Shown here: one piece after another, positions 1 through 12,093 of the stretch
Numbering within the stretch: position 1 is the first letter of the stretch
How the letters are laid out: the number at the start of each line of letters is the position of its first letter
Source: Heterobasidion occidentale
Lineage: Eukaryota > Basidiomycota > Agaricomycetes > Russulales > Bondarzewiaceae
Assembly (NCBI GenBank): GCA_039111635.1
Contig: JBCAQO010000001.1
Coordinates: 1,116,001 to 1,180,000 of the forward strand
Length of the DNA: 64,000 nucleotides
Direction of reading: 5' to 3'
Notes under the pieces: model-generated
The model's database searches: none
What the model was told of the DNA's origin: nothing
What the model saw: the letters and a program-made list of their open reading frames with translations, nothing else
Translations under genes and position numbers: made by a program

Positions 1-37
1 TGAAGTGTCACTCAAAAATGTCTGTCTCTGAGCGTAG

Positions 38-346
38 GCTATCCAGATTGCCATTCGCTCCTCTCTTGCCCATATTCGCCAATCGCGCATTGCGCCTTCG
101 GCGATTGATGCTCCTCCGCCTGGGTTTGTACCTTCTGTGACAGGCGCTGATATCCCTCCACCTACCAATTCAGGAGATGGGAATTCTTCAGAATCGACTT
201 CAGATTCGCGTGGGCTACAAGAAGAGCGCATAGAGAGAGACGCCTGGCGCGGAGTGTTGGATGCACTGACGCGAATAAGGGATCAGCGCTCAAAGGAGTT
301 CAAAGAAAATGAAGACATGGCGGATGCGACTGCTTTCACGGGTTGA
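38..346 (+). CDS. 3' end of an unrecognised gene (partial)
   Basis: The reading frame opens at the left edge after a plausible acceptor (TAG at 35-37) and runs about 102 codons to a TGA at 344-346. It has a basic, helical start (AIQIAIRSSLAHIRQSR), a Pro/Ser-rich linker, and a charged helix (LQEERIERDAWRGVLDALTR) with an acidic tail. The composition looks like a genuine C-terminal exon, but I do not recognise the family. The phase relative to the missing upstream exon is inferred. The next gene, tubulin cofactor A, is convergent and its stop lies only about 145 bases away, leaving a very short shared 3' region. Confidence 0.5.
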   Translation, partial: AIQIAIRSSLAHIRQSRIAPSAIDAPPPGFVPSVTGADIPPPTNSGDGNSSESTSDSRGLQEERIERDAWRGVLDALTRIRDQRSKEFKENEDMADATAFTG

Positions 347-491
347 ACGAGGTTGAACGTTCGCCATGGATGATAAGATTTTGCACAAGGTACGTATTAC
401 ATACTATGCTTACTTCGATACTGGATATAGCGTCCACTTCAACTAGCTTACAGCCAATGCATTCTACATACTTTCGATGGCACGCTGCCTC

Positions 492-1023
492 TCAGGCGCT
501 AACTGTCTCGAAAACCTCCTCTGCTTTCATCAATTCTTCGTCCTCTGCGAATGCAGGGTCTTTCTTGGCCAAGACCTGGAAAGAAGAGACATGATCGTTG
601 GAACTCGAATGGCAGATGTAGGAGATATGGACATACGATGACGTCGCGCAAATCCTCGACAGCTTTTCTCAAGCGTTGATCCGTATTCACAACCATTTTC
701 TTCGACTCTTCCAACAACTTCGCCTGTACGTCCTCCCATGTTAGCATGGATACTAGTCGTTCACTCGAAGCCAAAGAAGCACACACCGCGTTCCTTACAC
801 CCCAGTCCTCTTCCCCTTCTGCCCTGAGCTTATCGAGCTTGATTTTATTCTCTACCACCTCGTTCCCGTATATTTCATGTTCCTTGAAAACCCTGTGTCC
901 CACACGCCCGCGCGCAACCAGAAGCTATCGTCAGATCGACTAGGAGATTACAATACAGGCAGCTGACCTCTTGGCTACCCCGGCTTGGATCTTGAGCTTT
1001 CTGCGTGTAGCGGCCGCGTCCAT
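492..1023 (-). CDS. TBCA: Tubulin-specific chaperone A (tubulin cofactor A)
   Basis: Four exons give a protein of about 110 residues, the usual size for this family. The start is MDAAATRRKLKIQAGVAKR, the typical N-terminus. It is followed by VFKEHEIYGNEV, the charged KLDKLRAEGEEDWGVRNA, then AKLLEESKKMVVNTDQRL and KAVEDLRDV, and the end is an acidic helix (DEELMKAEEVF). The whole protein should form the three-helix bundle that captures beta-tubulin released from the chaperonin and passes it along the cofactor pathway in the cytosol. The first intron (893-967) splits an Arg codon. The others follow RNA and DLRDVI. Every junction has GT...AG and keeps the family pattern, so the model is well supported. 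The start codon at 1021-1023 is the only in-frame Met before the conserved helix. Confidence 0.9.
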
Positions 1024-1503
1024 ATCCCGTCGTGTAAATTCACGTTTGCTAGTTGATGATGACAGGAGGTGTTTTCAGTCTGTTCTGAAATGGTTCTGTC
1101 GTCTGTGGACTCTACTTCTGCACGCGGCCAAATCTGGGGCGATTGAGACAGGGCCGATGATGACTTATCTCATCGATGATTGGTGGAATTATGTAAGTAA
1201 CCTTTCGTCACAGATCTCAAGACTCGCTAAAGAATCTATGACTTAGTCTTCAAGATCGTTGCGCTGTTGCACCTGATTATTTGAGAAGCTAACAGCGTGC
1301 AACGTGCATGCGTTGCGATACTGTTGCGATGCTTGTCCTTCTCACGGACGTTTTTCTAAATGATCCCGTGTGGAGTTTCAGGCGGTTTCCCTTGGTGATA
1401 AAATGGGCTCCTTTCCTCCAGAGCTCTTGGCTTGCGGTGACTGCGTCCTTTAGGCCTTGCCGTTTAGACTAGGACTTTGTTCGTGCCCACGATCACCGTC
1501 TGA

Positions 1504-2565
1504 ATGTTGTCTTTTACTTTTGGGGCCCTGACTGCCCTCCTCGCATCGCAGAGCGCTCGCGCATCGCTGGCACCAGCTCTACAAGCCCGTGCCCTTACAG
1601 CGATCCAAGGTACATACAACACGACTTTCGTGCACGTCGTCACAAGCAAAGCTCATGCACAAAGTGTACGTGCATAGTCTCCCACTGAGCGCTTCCATCT
1701 CCGTGTCATTTACGCCGACTTTCCTTGCTGCGCTGTAGTTGGTTCCATCCCAATACCCGCTCCTCCCGGTCAACAAGACCCTTTACCCGGGACTCTCGGA
1801 TGATCAGCACCCCATCGTTTTCGAGCTCGGGCGCGAGGCCAATGCTGGCCCTCCAGGCCTTGGCATTCTCAGCTTCCAGGAGGCCAAGATCGAGGTCCCT
1901 GACGTCCAACGCGTGAGCGACTCGGATCGACCCTTCCTTCACAAGCGGCAAGCACTGGAGTTGTCCATTGGATCCAGGATTGGGCTGATATTGCATTTCA
2001 TAGATGGATCGCAGTCGATGACAGCCTTGACGTAGTCGGTTCATGGGTGCAGTATGGACTGAACACCTCGCTCGAGACGTTTGCACCCGCGAACAGCAGC
2101 AACTCTTCTTCATACTCATATACGGTGCAGGGGGCAGTTGAAGCGGAGCTCAGCGCTCTGAGCAAGGAAGAGACTCCTCGTTTTGGCTTGGATACATACA
2201 CTACCGGTGCCACCTTGCCATGGTAAGTAGAGCCGCAGACCCTCCTTCCGCATTCGAGAAGCTCACGGCTTGGGCCAGGTTCGGCACGTACCTGCTCTGT
2301 GCACAGCACACCTACAACTTTACCCACCCCGTAGAGCCCTTCGTCTTCACTAAAGGTCCGATCTTTTTCTATCGCATGATCATGTTAACGACGGACTTTA
2401 CTGATATGCTTCATCTCCGTCTACTTCTATCTAGGAACTGTTACTCTATACCCGCCGTACGCCGGACCAAACGCTACCGGTCCCATCACGCTCGAAGCAG
2501 CAGGCGTCCATGTGACGGCTTCGTTCGACATATCATATGCACTTGCGTGCTCTGAATTCCTCTAA
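1504..2565 (+). CDS. Secreted protein of unknown function
   Basis: The protein of about 265 residues begins with a hydrophobic signal peptide (MLSFTFGALTALLASQSARA). Five exons are proposed. The first ends at KAHAQS before GTACGT, and the next begins at 1738 with LVPSQYPLLPVNKTLYPG. A short intron with an unusual GTCCAT donor joins QALEL to WIAVDDSLDVVGSW. Further introns follow TGATLPW (donor GTAAGT) and FVFTKG. The last exon has several possible N-glycosylation sites (for example NAT in GPNATGP) and ends CSEFL. All junctions keep one open frame. I do not recognise the domain. The beta-strand-like pattern and sequon density suggest an extracellular globular protein, with no enzyme motif visible. 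The exon joined by the GTCCAT donor is the least certain part. Confidence 0.6.
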
Positions 2566-4752
2566 TTGTATGGCCTGCGAGGGGCACATGGAGCTCGCAA
2601 TCGCCCAATCCATTATGTATTGAGGGATAGTTTACGGAATACCCTTCTTTTCCAACACGACATGTCAGATACTGACTCCGGAGGGTCACGGCGCAGCAGC
2701 GAACGAAGACGTCGCCCTCGATCGACCTTTGCACTGCCCGTCGGCCGGTGAGCGGCTCGATGTTGAACATGAGACTCAACATACAACGTCAACGCTCGGT
2801 GTTCAGAAGCGTCTTCGATCTGGGGCTGCGCGCCGGCACGAGGGCGCTCGGGAGGATCTCCCCAGTCTGCCATTCTGCGTCCACAACTGTAGATCTTCTC
2901 CGTCTGATCCGCTTGATGGGCCTCTTCGGCTTACTTGCGAACCGAGCTGTGCACGAGAAGTTCTTGCATAGCATCTTCGGTCATCGAAGCTTTTTGTTAC
3001 GAACAGAACATCACTGACACAAGTCGACGGGAAGAACAGTGTGCACAGCGCACACTCACGACGTTCCATAAAATAGGCTGATCATTGCATGTGTAGTAAG
3101 AAAACTGATGTACGTGTAACTAACAACCAGTCGCAAGCGCCATGCCTATAACTAGACTCGACGCTCACACTCACAACACAAGAAGCAACGTAGCCGATGA
3201 AGAGAAATGGGAAATCGGGGACGCGGAGGGATAGATATGATGGTAGGCTACGACAGCGCATGTCAGGGACCATCAAGTCGGTTAAGGTACGGGGGAAGCG
3301 CAAGGATGAGGGCATAGAGGGGCACATGGGGGTCCTGTCGTGGGCAAGTAAACAAAGAGGCAATCCACAAGGAGGCGCGCGTCCAGCGGACCCAGCTCGG
3401 GGTGCGAACGGCGGCCCCAAGGACACAGGCCCAGTGCGACCGAAGAACGTCTGACCAATACTGCGGCACCGCGCGGCGCTAGGTGCACAACCAAGCCGCT
3501 CGAATACGGGCACCTCAACTCGAGACCCGCGGCGCGAACTAGCGCGCAGGCAGGTCCGAGGAAGCGCGGGCATGAGCAGCTGATAGTGCGCACACTCGCA
3601 CGCGCGGGCGGACGGACCGGTAAGACGGGGGTCGGTGGAGGTCGTGTTTGATGCCGTAAATGCTACTGCCACAAGGACGACAGGCGTAGCGCCAGGCTGC
3701 CATCATCGCTTCCGCGTCATCCCGCGTGAACTTGATGAAGCCCATGCATGTCGGATAGATGACGGAGCACGAGCGGAAGGACGGAGATAAGTAAAGAGAT
3801 GAGATGCGGATGATGAGAGCCGAACGGAGGCGGAAGCGTGGTTGGGGTAGTCGTCGAGGTTGCGGTGATCAGTCGCACTCCGCCACGTACTACATGATGG
3901 TGGAGGATGGGAGGATGGGAGGATGAGGAGAACATAAGTCAGGGATATCAATAATATAAGTGCACAGGGTGGTGGCGGACGCCTCAGTGGGAAAGGCTGG
4001 GAATGCAGTTCGTGAGAGTCGTGGGGGGGCGTGGCGAGGTAGACGAGGGGACAGATATGATGCCAGTGTGTCGGCGCGCACGGGAGAATTAGGGCGGATG
4101 CGAAGACTCAGCAAAGAGTTCGCGGGTGTGCGTAGGCGAGGGGACTCGGATGGAGACGGAGGAGGGGACAAACGACGAGTTCAAAAAACAAGAATGTACC
4201 ATGTGCGGGTGGGCGAAGCGCGCCGCGGCTCACAGGAGCGGCAGTCAAGCGTCTCGAGCCTCTAGGTGCATCACGGTCTTGTGTCGGTGTCGTGTCTCCT
4301 CGGGCATCTTCGTCATCGTTAGTGATCGCCTTCAAGTTGTCGGTTCGTCGTGATTCGGCAGTGGCGTTGTCGGCGTCTAGAGCGAGGTGACCACGGGTCA
4401 ACCGTCAGCTTCAGAGGCGGACAAGGAATGTGGTGCGGCGCGGCCGCGGGATGAGGACTCCCAGGATTGAGTGAGCGTGGAGCGCATCGCCAGATGCGCA
4501 TCCAGCCTAAATCCTCCCATGGACGAAAACACCACCTAAGATGCGACAAGAATGATGCGAGGGAATAGGGGATATGCAAATGAGTCATGAAGAAGAAGAA
4601 AAAGTCCGTGGTAATAATGTAGCATCCCGCAGTCCTGGCAGGGATCCAGTCTCATCGATCGTCAATAACATAACAGCCACAGCCGTTTTTTTCGTGAAGA
4701 GACCGCGAAGCGAGGGCGCAGCTACGCATCGGCCTCCAAGGACGGAGGTCAA
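2566..4752 (-). other. Intergenic, no gene recognised
   Basis: About 2.2 kb between the 3' ends of the secreted-protein gene and the first bHLH gene. The part around 3200-3700 is GC-rich and therefore carries long but unconvincing open frames on both strands. A short GGATGGGA-type purine run lies near 3905-3930. I see no intron-exon pattern or familiar protein segment. Confidence 0.4.
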
Positions 4753-5678
4753 TTAGTAGGCGGCCGGAGCCTGCTGCTGAACGGCAGCAACGGCGGCGGC
4801 AGCGGCAGCGTGGCGTTGCTCGGCGGTGCCGAGCATCAACGCCTCGTTGACCTGGCGAAGTCGCTGGGTCTCACTTTCAGCCTGCTGAAGTCTCGTCTGC
4901 AACTGTTGTTGCGTCATCTCCAAGTACTTGATATGGGTGGTGGCTGTGGAGAGTGCATCAGTCGTCGGATCGCCCATCTGAGCCAGAGAAAGACTCACCC
5001 CGATCCAACAAAGACACCTTGCTGGACTTCTGGTTGGAAACCGGAAGGGCGTCCTTGAGACGACGGTACCCATCACGGAGCTCGTCGCGCCTCCTCTGCT
5101 CCGACTCGATGCGCTGACGACGGATTTCCTCCCGGCGACTGGAGATGCAAAGACGATGAGACAGATCTGAGGATCATCGAAGAGGGAAAAAAAACTTACA
5201 CTTCATTCGAAGCGTTGCTGGTCTGGACGGGCTGGAAATCGTCGTCGTCATCGGAAAAGTCCTCATGCTTGCTCGCGCGGCGCTTGCGCTCGCGGGTGCC
5301 GGAAGTCCGGGGGGGCACCACGCTCATGGGGTTGTAGCGATGCGAGCGGGGCACGGTGGCAAGCGACGGGGAATGGGTGCCGCTGCCGCGACTGGTGCGG
5401 CCGGACTGCATGCTGTCGGAGGACATCTCGCCCGCGCTGAGATTGGAGAGCACGGGAGGGTAGATGTGAGTCGGCGTGAAGGGGCGAGCGGGAGAGCCAG
5501 CGGTGTAGGAGGCACCGATGTAGGCGTAGTCGTTGAGCGGACTCGAGAGATTGAGGGGAGCAAGACCGTACGGCTCTGCAGCCAGCGGGTAGTTAATGTA
5601 GTCGAGGCTGTTGAGGGAGTCGTACATGAAGTCGGGGCTCTTGGGGTGGTCGGGAATCTGCTCGAGGGGGCCTTCCAT
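4753..5678 (-). CDS. bHLH transcription factor (paralogue 1)
   Basis: Three exons. The N-terminal half (about 160 residues from MEGPLEQIPDHPKSPDF) is a Ser/Pro/Tyr-rich low-complexity region ending in a basic and acidic stretch (RERKRRASKHEDFSDDDDD). After an intron (donor GTAAGT, acceptor at about 5144) comes the DNA-binding basic region RRQRIESEQRRRDELRDGY. It keeps the E-box-contacting Glu and the following arginines. Helix 1, a loop rich in Lys and Ser (SNQKSSKVS) and helix 2 (SLLDRATTHIKYLE) follow, running into a leucine/glutamine coiled coil and an Ala/Gln tail (QQQAPAAY). A second intron splits the Ala codon after SLLDR. The upstream in-frame Met at 5696 could be the start instead. 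The minus-strand leader is CT-rich, with a TATAAA about 310 bases upstream (5991-5996). Nuclear role inferred; target genes unknown. Confidence 0.88.
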
Positions 5679-7060
5679 TGAGATGAGGAGAAGCAAGACG
5701 AGACGAGGCTAGAAATAGAAAAAAAAAGTGTGGTGGTAGTAGAGAAGATCGTGCAAAATAATTGAGAGGGAATAAAGCTGGGACCTGCGGGGGAGAGACA
5801 AGGTAGTCAGAGAAGGTGATCGGGGCGACGGGAGAACAAAGAAAGACGGACTGTCGCAGCACAAAAAAAGAGGATGGTGCTGGGATGGAACAAAAGGACA
5901 AAGAATAAAAGAGGAGGAGGCCGGCAGAGGAGTGCGGGGAGCCGGGGGAGAAGGAGAGGTTGGGAAGAAGAGCGACGGATTGGCGTCCGTTTATATGACC
6001 TCGACGGTGCCCAGGGCCCGGAGCCCAGCCGAGCCTGAGCTGCCTCGTGTTCCCGGCCTCGGCGCTCCGGCCGCGCGCTCTTCACACTCTGCGGCCACCA
6101 TCGGGGTCTCCCGTCCGCCGTCCCGCCCCCTCGGGTCGCTCCTCCCCGATTCGGTGTCCGGCCCTCTCCTTCTGTCCCCGGGTTGACTTAGCCTTTCCCC
6201 CCAGCCCTCTTTCTCCGACCGCTCCCCTTCACCCGCTTGCCTGCCTATCATCTTCACGCCTTCCTTGTGAACATGCGACGCGACGTCCCCGTCATCGCAA
6301 ATTTTCGTTTCTTCCTCCCTCGCCAGCTAGGCGGTCGCGCTCCAGCAACTCCAGCAATCCGTTATACGTATAAACGCGGCCTGCTCCTCCCATCGCCATC
6401 GATCTTCCGACTCTATCTCATCAAATACCTCTCCAAGGCCCGATCGCCGAGGAGACGTTTCTCTCAGCCACTAGTCCGCCGTACTCGCAAACGCGGTCCA
6501 TGATATTCTATCCCTCATTATGCTTCCGCACTCATATCTATCTAACAACACCAGCACGAGGTCACCACCTGCACGTTGTTTTCATATTTGTTCGCATCTT
6601 GCCTTTCGTTTCTGTCTCTCTGTCTTTTTTTTTCCCTTCTCCGATCAAATGCGCAGCCCTTTTTTTCATCCTTCTCTTGTGCTCCGCCGTCGGACCCGCA
6701 CCCCATCACACCCATTCCCGTATCCAGCCGCCCCAACTCGCTCTCGGAAGAACCATCGCTCCTCCTCGCTCTACTAGGACACATATGGCTCATCATAGGG
6801 CAGGGGTCTGCGGGTGCCACAAGCACCGCATAGCACTATCGGGGACAACAGAAGCAACAGCGCCCAAGCGCCTGAGCGAATCATCATTAGGTTCGTCAAG
6901 ATATCTCATTATGGAAAGGAGCGCGGACGGCGTAAAGTGTCGTAAAGGTCGTGAGTAAGTCGTCAATAAGGGAGAACACAGCCCCATCGCGAGAAGGAAA
7001 GACCACGTCCATGATAACGAGAGATCCGGGGAAACAGGCGAGAAGGTCCCCGTCTGGGAT
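5679..7060. promoter_or_regulatory. Upstream region of bHLH 1; no gene
   Basis: The first 300 bases upstream of the bHLH start are strongly CT-rich when read on the minus strand, as is common in fungal promoters, and a TATAAA (minus strand, 5991-5996) is present. Further out, 6200-6800 is CT-rich on the plus strand, which produces spurious Ser/Pro-rich frames. No gene is supported. Confidence 0.35.
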
Positions 7061-8182
7061 TAAGCGTTATAGTAACCTGCATGCCCGCAAAGGCGTGGTC
7101 AAAAGACGCGACGAAAAGATCACGGGAGACTCACCTCCAATGAACGGGCCTTTCATTGTCTGATAATGCTCCAGCCGCTTGGAGAACCGCCAATTGAGGA
7201 AGAGCATGTATATCTGGCCGAACGTGGGCTCCGCCGTCAGTCATCACTGCGGCGTAGGTCCGGTGAATGAAGCTAGCACTCACCTGAAAACCGAGATCAA
7301 CCAGCAAAGAGATGATAAATGCGATGTTGATGTTAGAGAACCCCTCGGTGCAGAAGGTCCCCGGGATGGTCCCAGTGCTAGTGGTGTCAGCAGTGCTCGA
7401 CCATACGACACCGCCATTAGCGCACTCCCATTCGATCTTGTCCTTCCTGCATGATCCGGAGGATGTTCAGTACAAATACCGAAATTAGAATAAACGAGAG
7501 ACGCCAGCAGTCCCGTGAGAGAGGAATGAAGGTCCCTTACCCCCGCTGTAGCTCCACGATCATAATTATTGCACGGATCGCCGAAATGACGAGCACGAAG
7601 GGCCACAAAAATTTGCATACACGTGTCCAAATATAAGACCTCTAGCGGCAGGGTCAGCGCACCGGAAGAAATCGTGAGCAAGCATTCAGCCGGTGAAAGG
7701 TGTGCAAGGAAGCGAGGCGCTTACGTTGGAGAGCGCAAACATGTTGATCAGAGCAGTTGCGCCGACCGCCATAGCAATTCCACCATAGATTTGTCTGGAA
7801 GGACAAGACGTCAGTGGGGAGCTAGAGCCAACGAGAGCGATCGCTCATTACGCTTCAGGGTAATTGAAGAAGAAGTATTGGCCCCATTTGAACAGGAAGA
7901 TACCGCCCGCAACGCTGTAGAGCTAGAAGACAACATCAGGAAAAGAGAGCCAATGAGAGCGGGAATAGACGATACCAGAATCACAACGCCCCAAGCGATA
8001 GCACCACCTCGCTGAACGATCGAGGTTTGAGGTCAACAAAACAGTGAAGGCGTTTAGAATCGCGTGGAGACTCACTAGAGGGAGGAGAAGCAGGCAATTA
8101 TCACACCTAGAGAAACCCATGCACATCAACAGAGACCGCACAGCACCGGCGATCAGCCTACACGAGTGAGCACGCACCACAT
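7061..8182 (-). CDS. Small multi-pass membrane protein, basidiomycete family
   Basis: Eight short exons give a protein of about 200 residues. The proposed start is MWCDNCLLLLPL, followed by hydrophobic segments RGGAIAWGVVIL plus LYSVAGGIFLF, QIYGGIAMAVGATALINM, WPFVLVISAIRAIIMIVEL, and NINIAFIISLLVDLGFQIYML. A polar loop with two cysteines (WECANG...TFCTEG) sits before the last helix. The C-terminus (FLNWRFSKRLEHYQTMKG then FIGGYYNA) resembles a conserved tail I know from uncharacterised agaricomycete four-helix membrane proteins. All introns are 45-90 nt with GT...AG and keep frame. The first exon is only five coding bases long, so the N-terminus is the weakest part. Function unknown; likely at the plasma membrane or in the secretory pathway. 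Confidence 0.65.
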
Positions 8183-11100
8183 ATCGTCAATAACTTAGAA
8201 GAATAAATCAAGGGTATGGAAAGGTTGCGCGAGATGTCGAAGACTGGCGGTCAGTGAGGTCCGAGCGGGTATTTTCTGTGTTTAAAGAAGCGAATTCGTC
8301 AAATCTTGAGAGCCTGCAACGCCGTGGAGCGTCGGTCGACGTTGGGGAGGGCTTGGGAGCGGGAAGAGCCTTGGAAGTATTGCACGTTCGACGTCACATA
8401 GTATGACACTGGGCCATGTCACGCAGCCGAGACCTAACCCTATGCTCGTTCTTATACACCCCAGGTCAAACTCCTCCAGAAACGTTGTTCGCACCGCTGC
8501 ACCATTGGGCGGAATTCTCACAGGGTAGCAATGCGCATCGACGGCGCTAGATGTTCATAGGCCCTTATTCTTCACTTCCTCGCGAGCTATTCATATCATG
8601 TGAGTGTCCCTTCGGATGCACACACAAGCTCTCCTAGGTTCCTGTTCTCTATGAAGCAATGCGAACTCCTTCGCCCTACATCAGCTGTCTGATCCAGTCC
8701 CACAATGGGTAACGTATCACATTACCATGCGGATGCTCTGCTCCTCTGACCGAAATTGAAGAGTACACAGAGAATCTGCGGCTTCCATTGAGCGCCTTTC
8801 CCAAAAGACGAACTCACCGGACATGTAGGCCAACTCCGCTTCGCTGACTGCCCCAGCGAAGACCGGAGCTTCAACGACTGCAGACGGTAAAAGTAACGTT
8901 ATCCCGCATCTTTGTTTTCCTTGAGCGCTCAAGTACCGAACTCTCCGCGCCGTGTCGTTCGCTGCATCTCCATTTCCTTGCACCGATAGACTTCGCTTCT
9001 CTGTCGAAGTGCATACCCCCTCCTGGGCCTCGGTGTTGGCGGGGTCCATGCATGGTGCACTCGGCCCACCGTTCCCGCTCGCTTACTTCCCCGCACGCAG
9101 TAGCGCCACAAAGATACCACGTCACCTTCAGGCTCTCGATGGGTTCCTCTACGCAACTGATCTATATCTTGTAGACTCCACCCCGGTGGCTCACAAGCCC
9201 CGCGCTATGTGCGGCCGTACGATCTCCAGTCTGGACTCCTCCATGGAGACTTCAGCGTCCGGCGAAGTCCCTTACTTGGTTCGGCAGTTCACCCGGCACG
9301 TTGATCTGTCTCATCTATACCTGATGCTCAGTCATGGGTCGTATTGTTGCTCTCCGTGTCAACTGGACGCTTCGCTCACATAATAGTTATCACAGGTCGC
9401 TCTTTGTCAAAGGCCTCGCTTGCACGCCATGCATTTCATTAATTATTTGCTTCCGAAATGATGAACGGATGCTTTGCTTCCGGCCTCCCCCGTTGTCGAT
9501 CGATGGGTTTTTCAAAATGGTTAGTTCGAAATTCCCCGCAAGCGCGCCGTTCGCCTGCTTCATATTGCGTCGTGATCTAAGGCTTCTCATTTCTGAAGAG
9601 GTTTCGATGAAGCGAAGATGGCTTCGTCACTACTAGTTCCCAGCACTGATGTTCCGGCGATGAACCTCTGAAAACATAGCGCGAAGAGAATGTTGATCGG
9701 CTTCGATATATCCCTGGGGTTCTGATGGATGGTTAGCCTTTCTATTGAATCCGCGAGGCGCACCGAGAGTGTCTTTTTGATCTCCAAATCTCCTTCTGTC
9801 TCGTCCGGTTCACTGGCTCCCCTGAAACCTGCGACTAGCTAAGTCCTCCGTGATCGTGACATATTCATGTGCCCTTGCTCGCGGTTACACCTGGCCACGG
9901 ATATTTGGAGCTCCGGAAAATACATGTACGCCCACAGCCCAAACTGGACGGCAGTCACAAAGGGCACTGCTCGGTGTAACATGTAGCACAAGCAGGTGGA
10001 TCGTTCACGCAGTCCAGTAGCGTTCCGAGCCTCGTTCTTCACGTCCGCCTTGTTTCTAATCCTCTAGGAACAAAACACGCCTTCTCTCGATATTCGGGCC
10101 ACATCCCTGTTTAGCGCTGTCATTTACTGGCAGAATCATGAACACCAGAGTTGCTAGGAACAGGGGTATTCATCATCATCATCATCTACGAGGGTCTAGA
10201 GACGACGGACCAAGACTATTCCGCAACGCCACCGCATCACTCCAAGGGTCATCGCACTCACCATCGATATCGACCAGTAGAGTAGTTGTAGGCGGTGCGC
10301 TGCTGCCGCCCATTATCCTCGCCCATCTCATCCCGTGATCCCCATCCCCTGTACTTGACACCTGTCACTTGTCCTCGTCACAAAGGCAGCGTATCCGCCG
10401 TTTTACCAAGGAGGCCTTCACCTGTACACGCCTTCCGCCTTGCCTCATTTCGAGTGCGCAGAGGGCATTCGCTCGTCCCACGCTGCTCGCATCATGCCTC
10501 CATGGGTGATGCTGGTGGCCCCAGCTTCGCAAATCTCAGCCGGCGCCCAGGGATCGCCGCGGCCACTTCTGCCAGCCCTTTTGCCCCTTCCACGTCCTTC
10601 CACCCGCAACGTGTACAACACGTGTTTTCGCCTATCACCCAAATCGAACCCGGGACGCTCCTTTCCTCGAGCACTCGAGCAGAGAGGGAAACCCATCGAT
10701 ATCGCTCGGAGATCTTCCCGATCCCACTCCTCCCTCTAGCCTAGCCCCGCCCTTCCGCAGTGCTGGCCATTGACTGCATACTCGTCATCGTTATTCTAAG
10801 AACCACGAGGAACGATGTCGGCGTCGGCTGTAAGGTGTATTCTTCCTCTCGAGTTCCCAGGGACTCTCCAACGATGTACATACTTTCTCCTTAGAAAGAA
10901 GATAAATCAAATCAAATTCTCCGATACTTACAGTCTATGCTTCTACTGAAGCGAAAGCGAAAATAGATCCCGTTGACCCATGAGGTGCATGTATCGGACG
11001 TCGGACGTCGGACATTCAGTAGCAAAGCGACCGCCAACGAGTTAGAAGAATGCGTGAGGGATACACAGATTTAGATTGCATAACATGAGACAAACGACTA

Positions 11101-12093
11101 CAAGAGATACAAATGCGTTAACCCCCCTTCATGGCCAGAAACATGTGAGCCGACACTAGTCAAGTATACATCGTCCGATAGAACAGCACACCGCCCCCAT
11201 CCGAACGCCCACCCGCTGCTCGAGCGGGAAGCAATGCAGTGGCCTTCATCAAGAAGGCACGATGCGGACAGTTGGCGGGCACGCCCAGCCTATTTGTCCA
11301 ACACCACTGCCGTAGGGGTCGTTGTATCGGAGAGCGCGACACACCGTCTCGCAGACACATGTATATCAGCTTCACTTTGACCCACAAGATTTCCGCCGTC
11401 AAATCGTAGACAGTTCGTCAAGCGTCCGTTCAGTCATACAATGTCCGTGTCCTTCGTGATGTCATCGCGTTCGAGTGCCCTTCATCTTGATGCAAGGGCT
11501 GGAATCGTGGGGGAAGGTAGAGGGTCGGAGAGAAGGAAGAGAAGGATTCCGACAGAGGGAGAACGAGGGCGATGACGGGGGGATGCGGTAAGAAATAACC
11601 AATAACCAAGGAGGGGGACGAGGGACGGTACGATGTACGCGTCATCCCCTGGGAACTTCGCCTTTTCGGTGTGCGAGTCTAGAAGCCTTGATCGACGAGA
11701 TATAGCAGATCGTAATCAGCAGCAGCGAAGTGTGATGCGATCGCAACCTCGGATGGTAGTGCTTTCCATGGCCAGCCCACAACGTCGAGTCGTGGGTCTC
11801 GCGAGAAAACATCGCTGGTCGGGAAAGGGCGAAGGAGGATGGTCGTGCAGCAAAACGCGCGGCGTTGTGCACGATCCCCCAACGCCGATGCCATCGACCA
11901 AAAGCGGGTCCCGAATAGTTGAGCGTCCCTCATCCGCAAGTGCCCGCCCATGTTGAAAGTGGAGAAAGGGTGAGATAGACCGGACAAGATATCTGAGAGA
12001 AAGAGAAATACAGAATGTTGGAGAGATGGGAAAGATGTGGCAAATGTACAAGAAATAGAGGGGAGATAAATGGGGCGATGGGGCCGGTCGTAG
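8183..12093. other. Long gap without a recognisable gene
   Basis: About 3.9 kb between the small membrane protein and the second bHLH gene. It contains open frames up to 149 codons, for example 8952-9383 and 10295-10744 on the plus strand. None shows a familiar motif or combines into a plausible spliced gene. Small simple-sequence features are a CAT run at about 10168-10186 and a CGGACGT triplication near 10993-11011. The stretch 11430-12060 upstream of the bHLH stop is also empty. Confidence 0.35.

Noticed and set aside
3082..3672. 196-codon minus-strand frame
   Set aside because: It lies in GC-rich DNA where all frames are open, is Arg/Pro/Ser/Cys-rich without pattern, and has no domain or supporting introns.
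5265..5681. 138-codon Ala/Gly-rich plus-strand frame
   Set aside because: Antisense shadow of the first bHLH exon, which has the recognisable protein.
8952..9383. 143-codon plus-strand frame and overlapping minus-strand frames
   Set aside because: Neither strand gives a coherent domain or a spliced gene model.
10620..10700. tRNA-like GGTTCGATT on the minus strand
   Set aside because: The flanking bases do not form a T-arm and no matching anticodon or acceptor stems are found.
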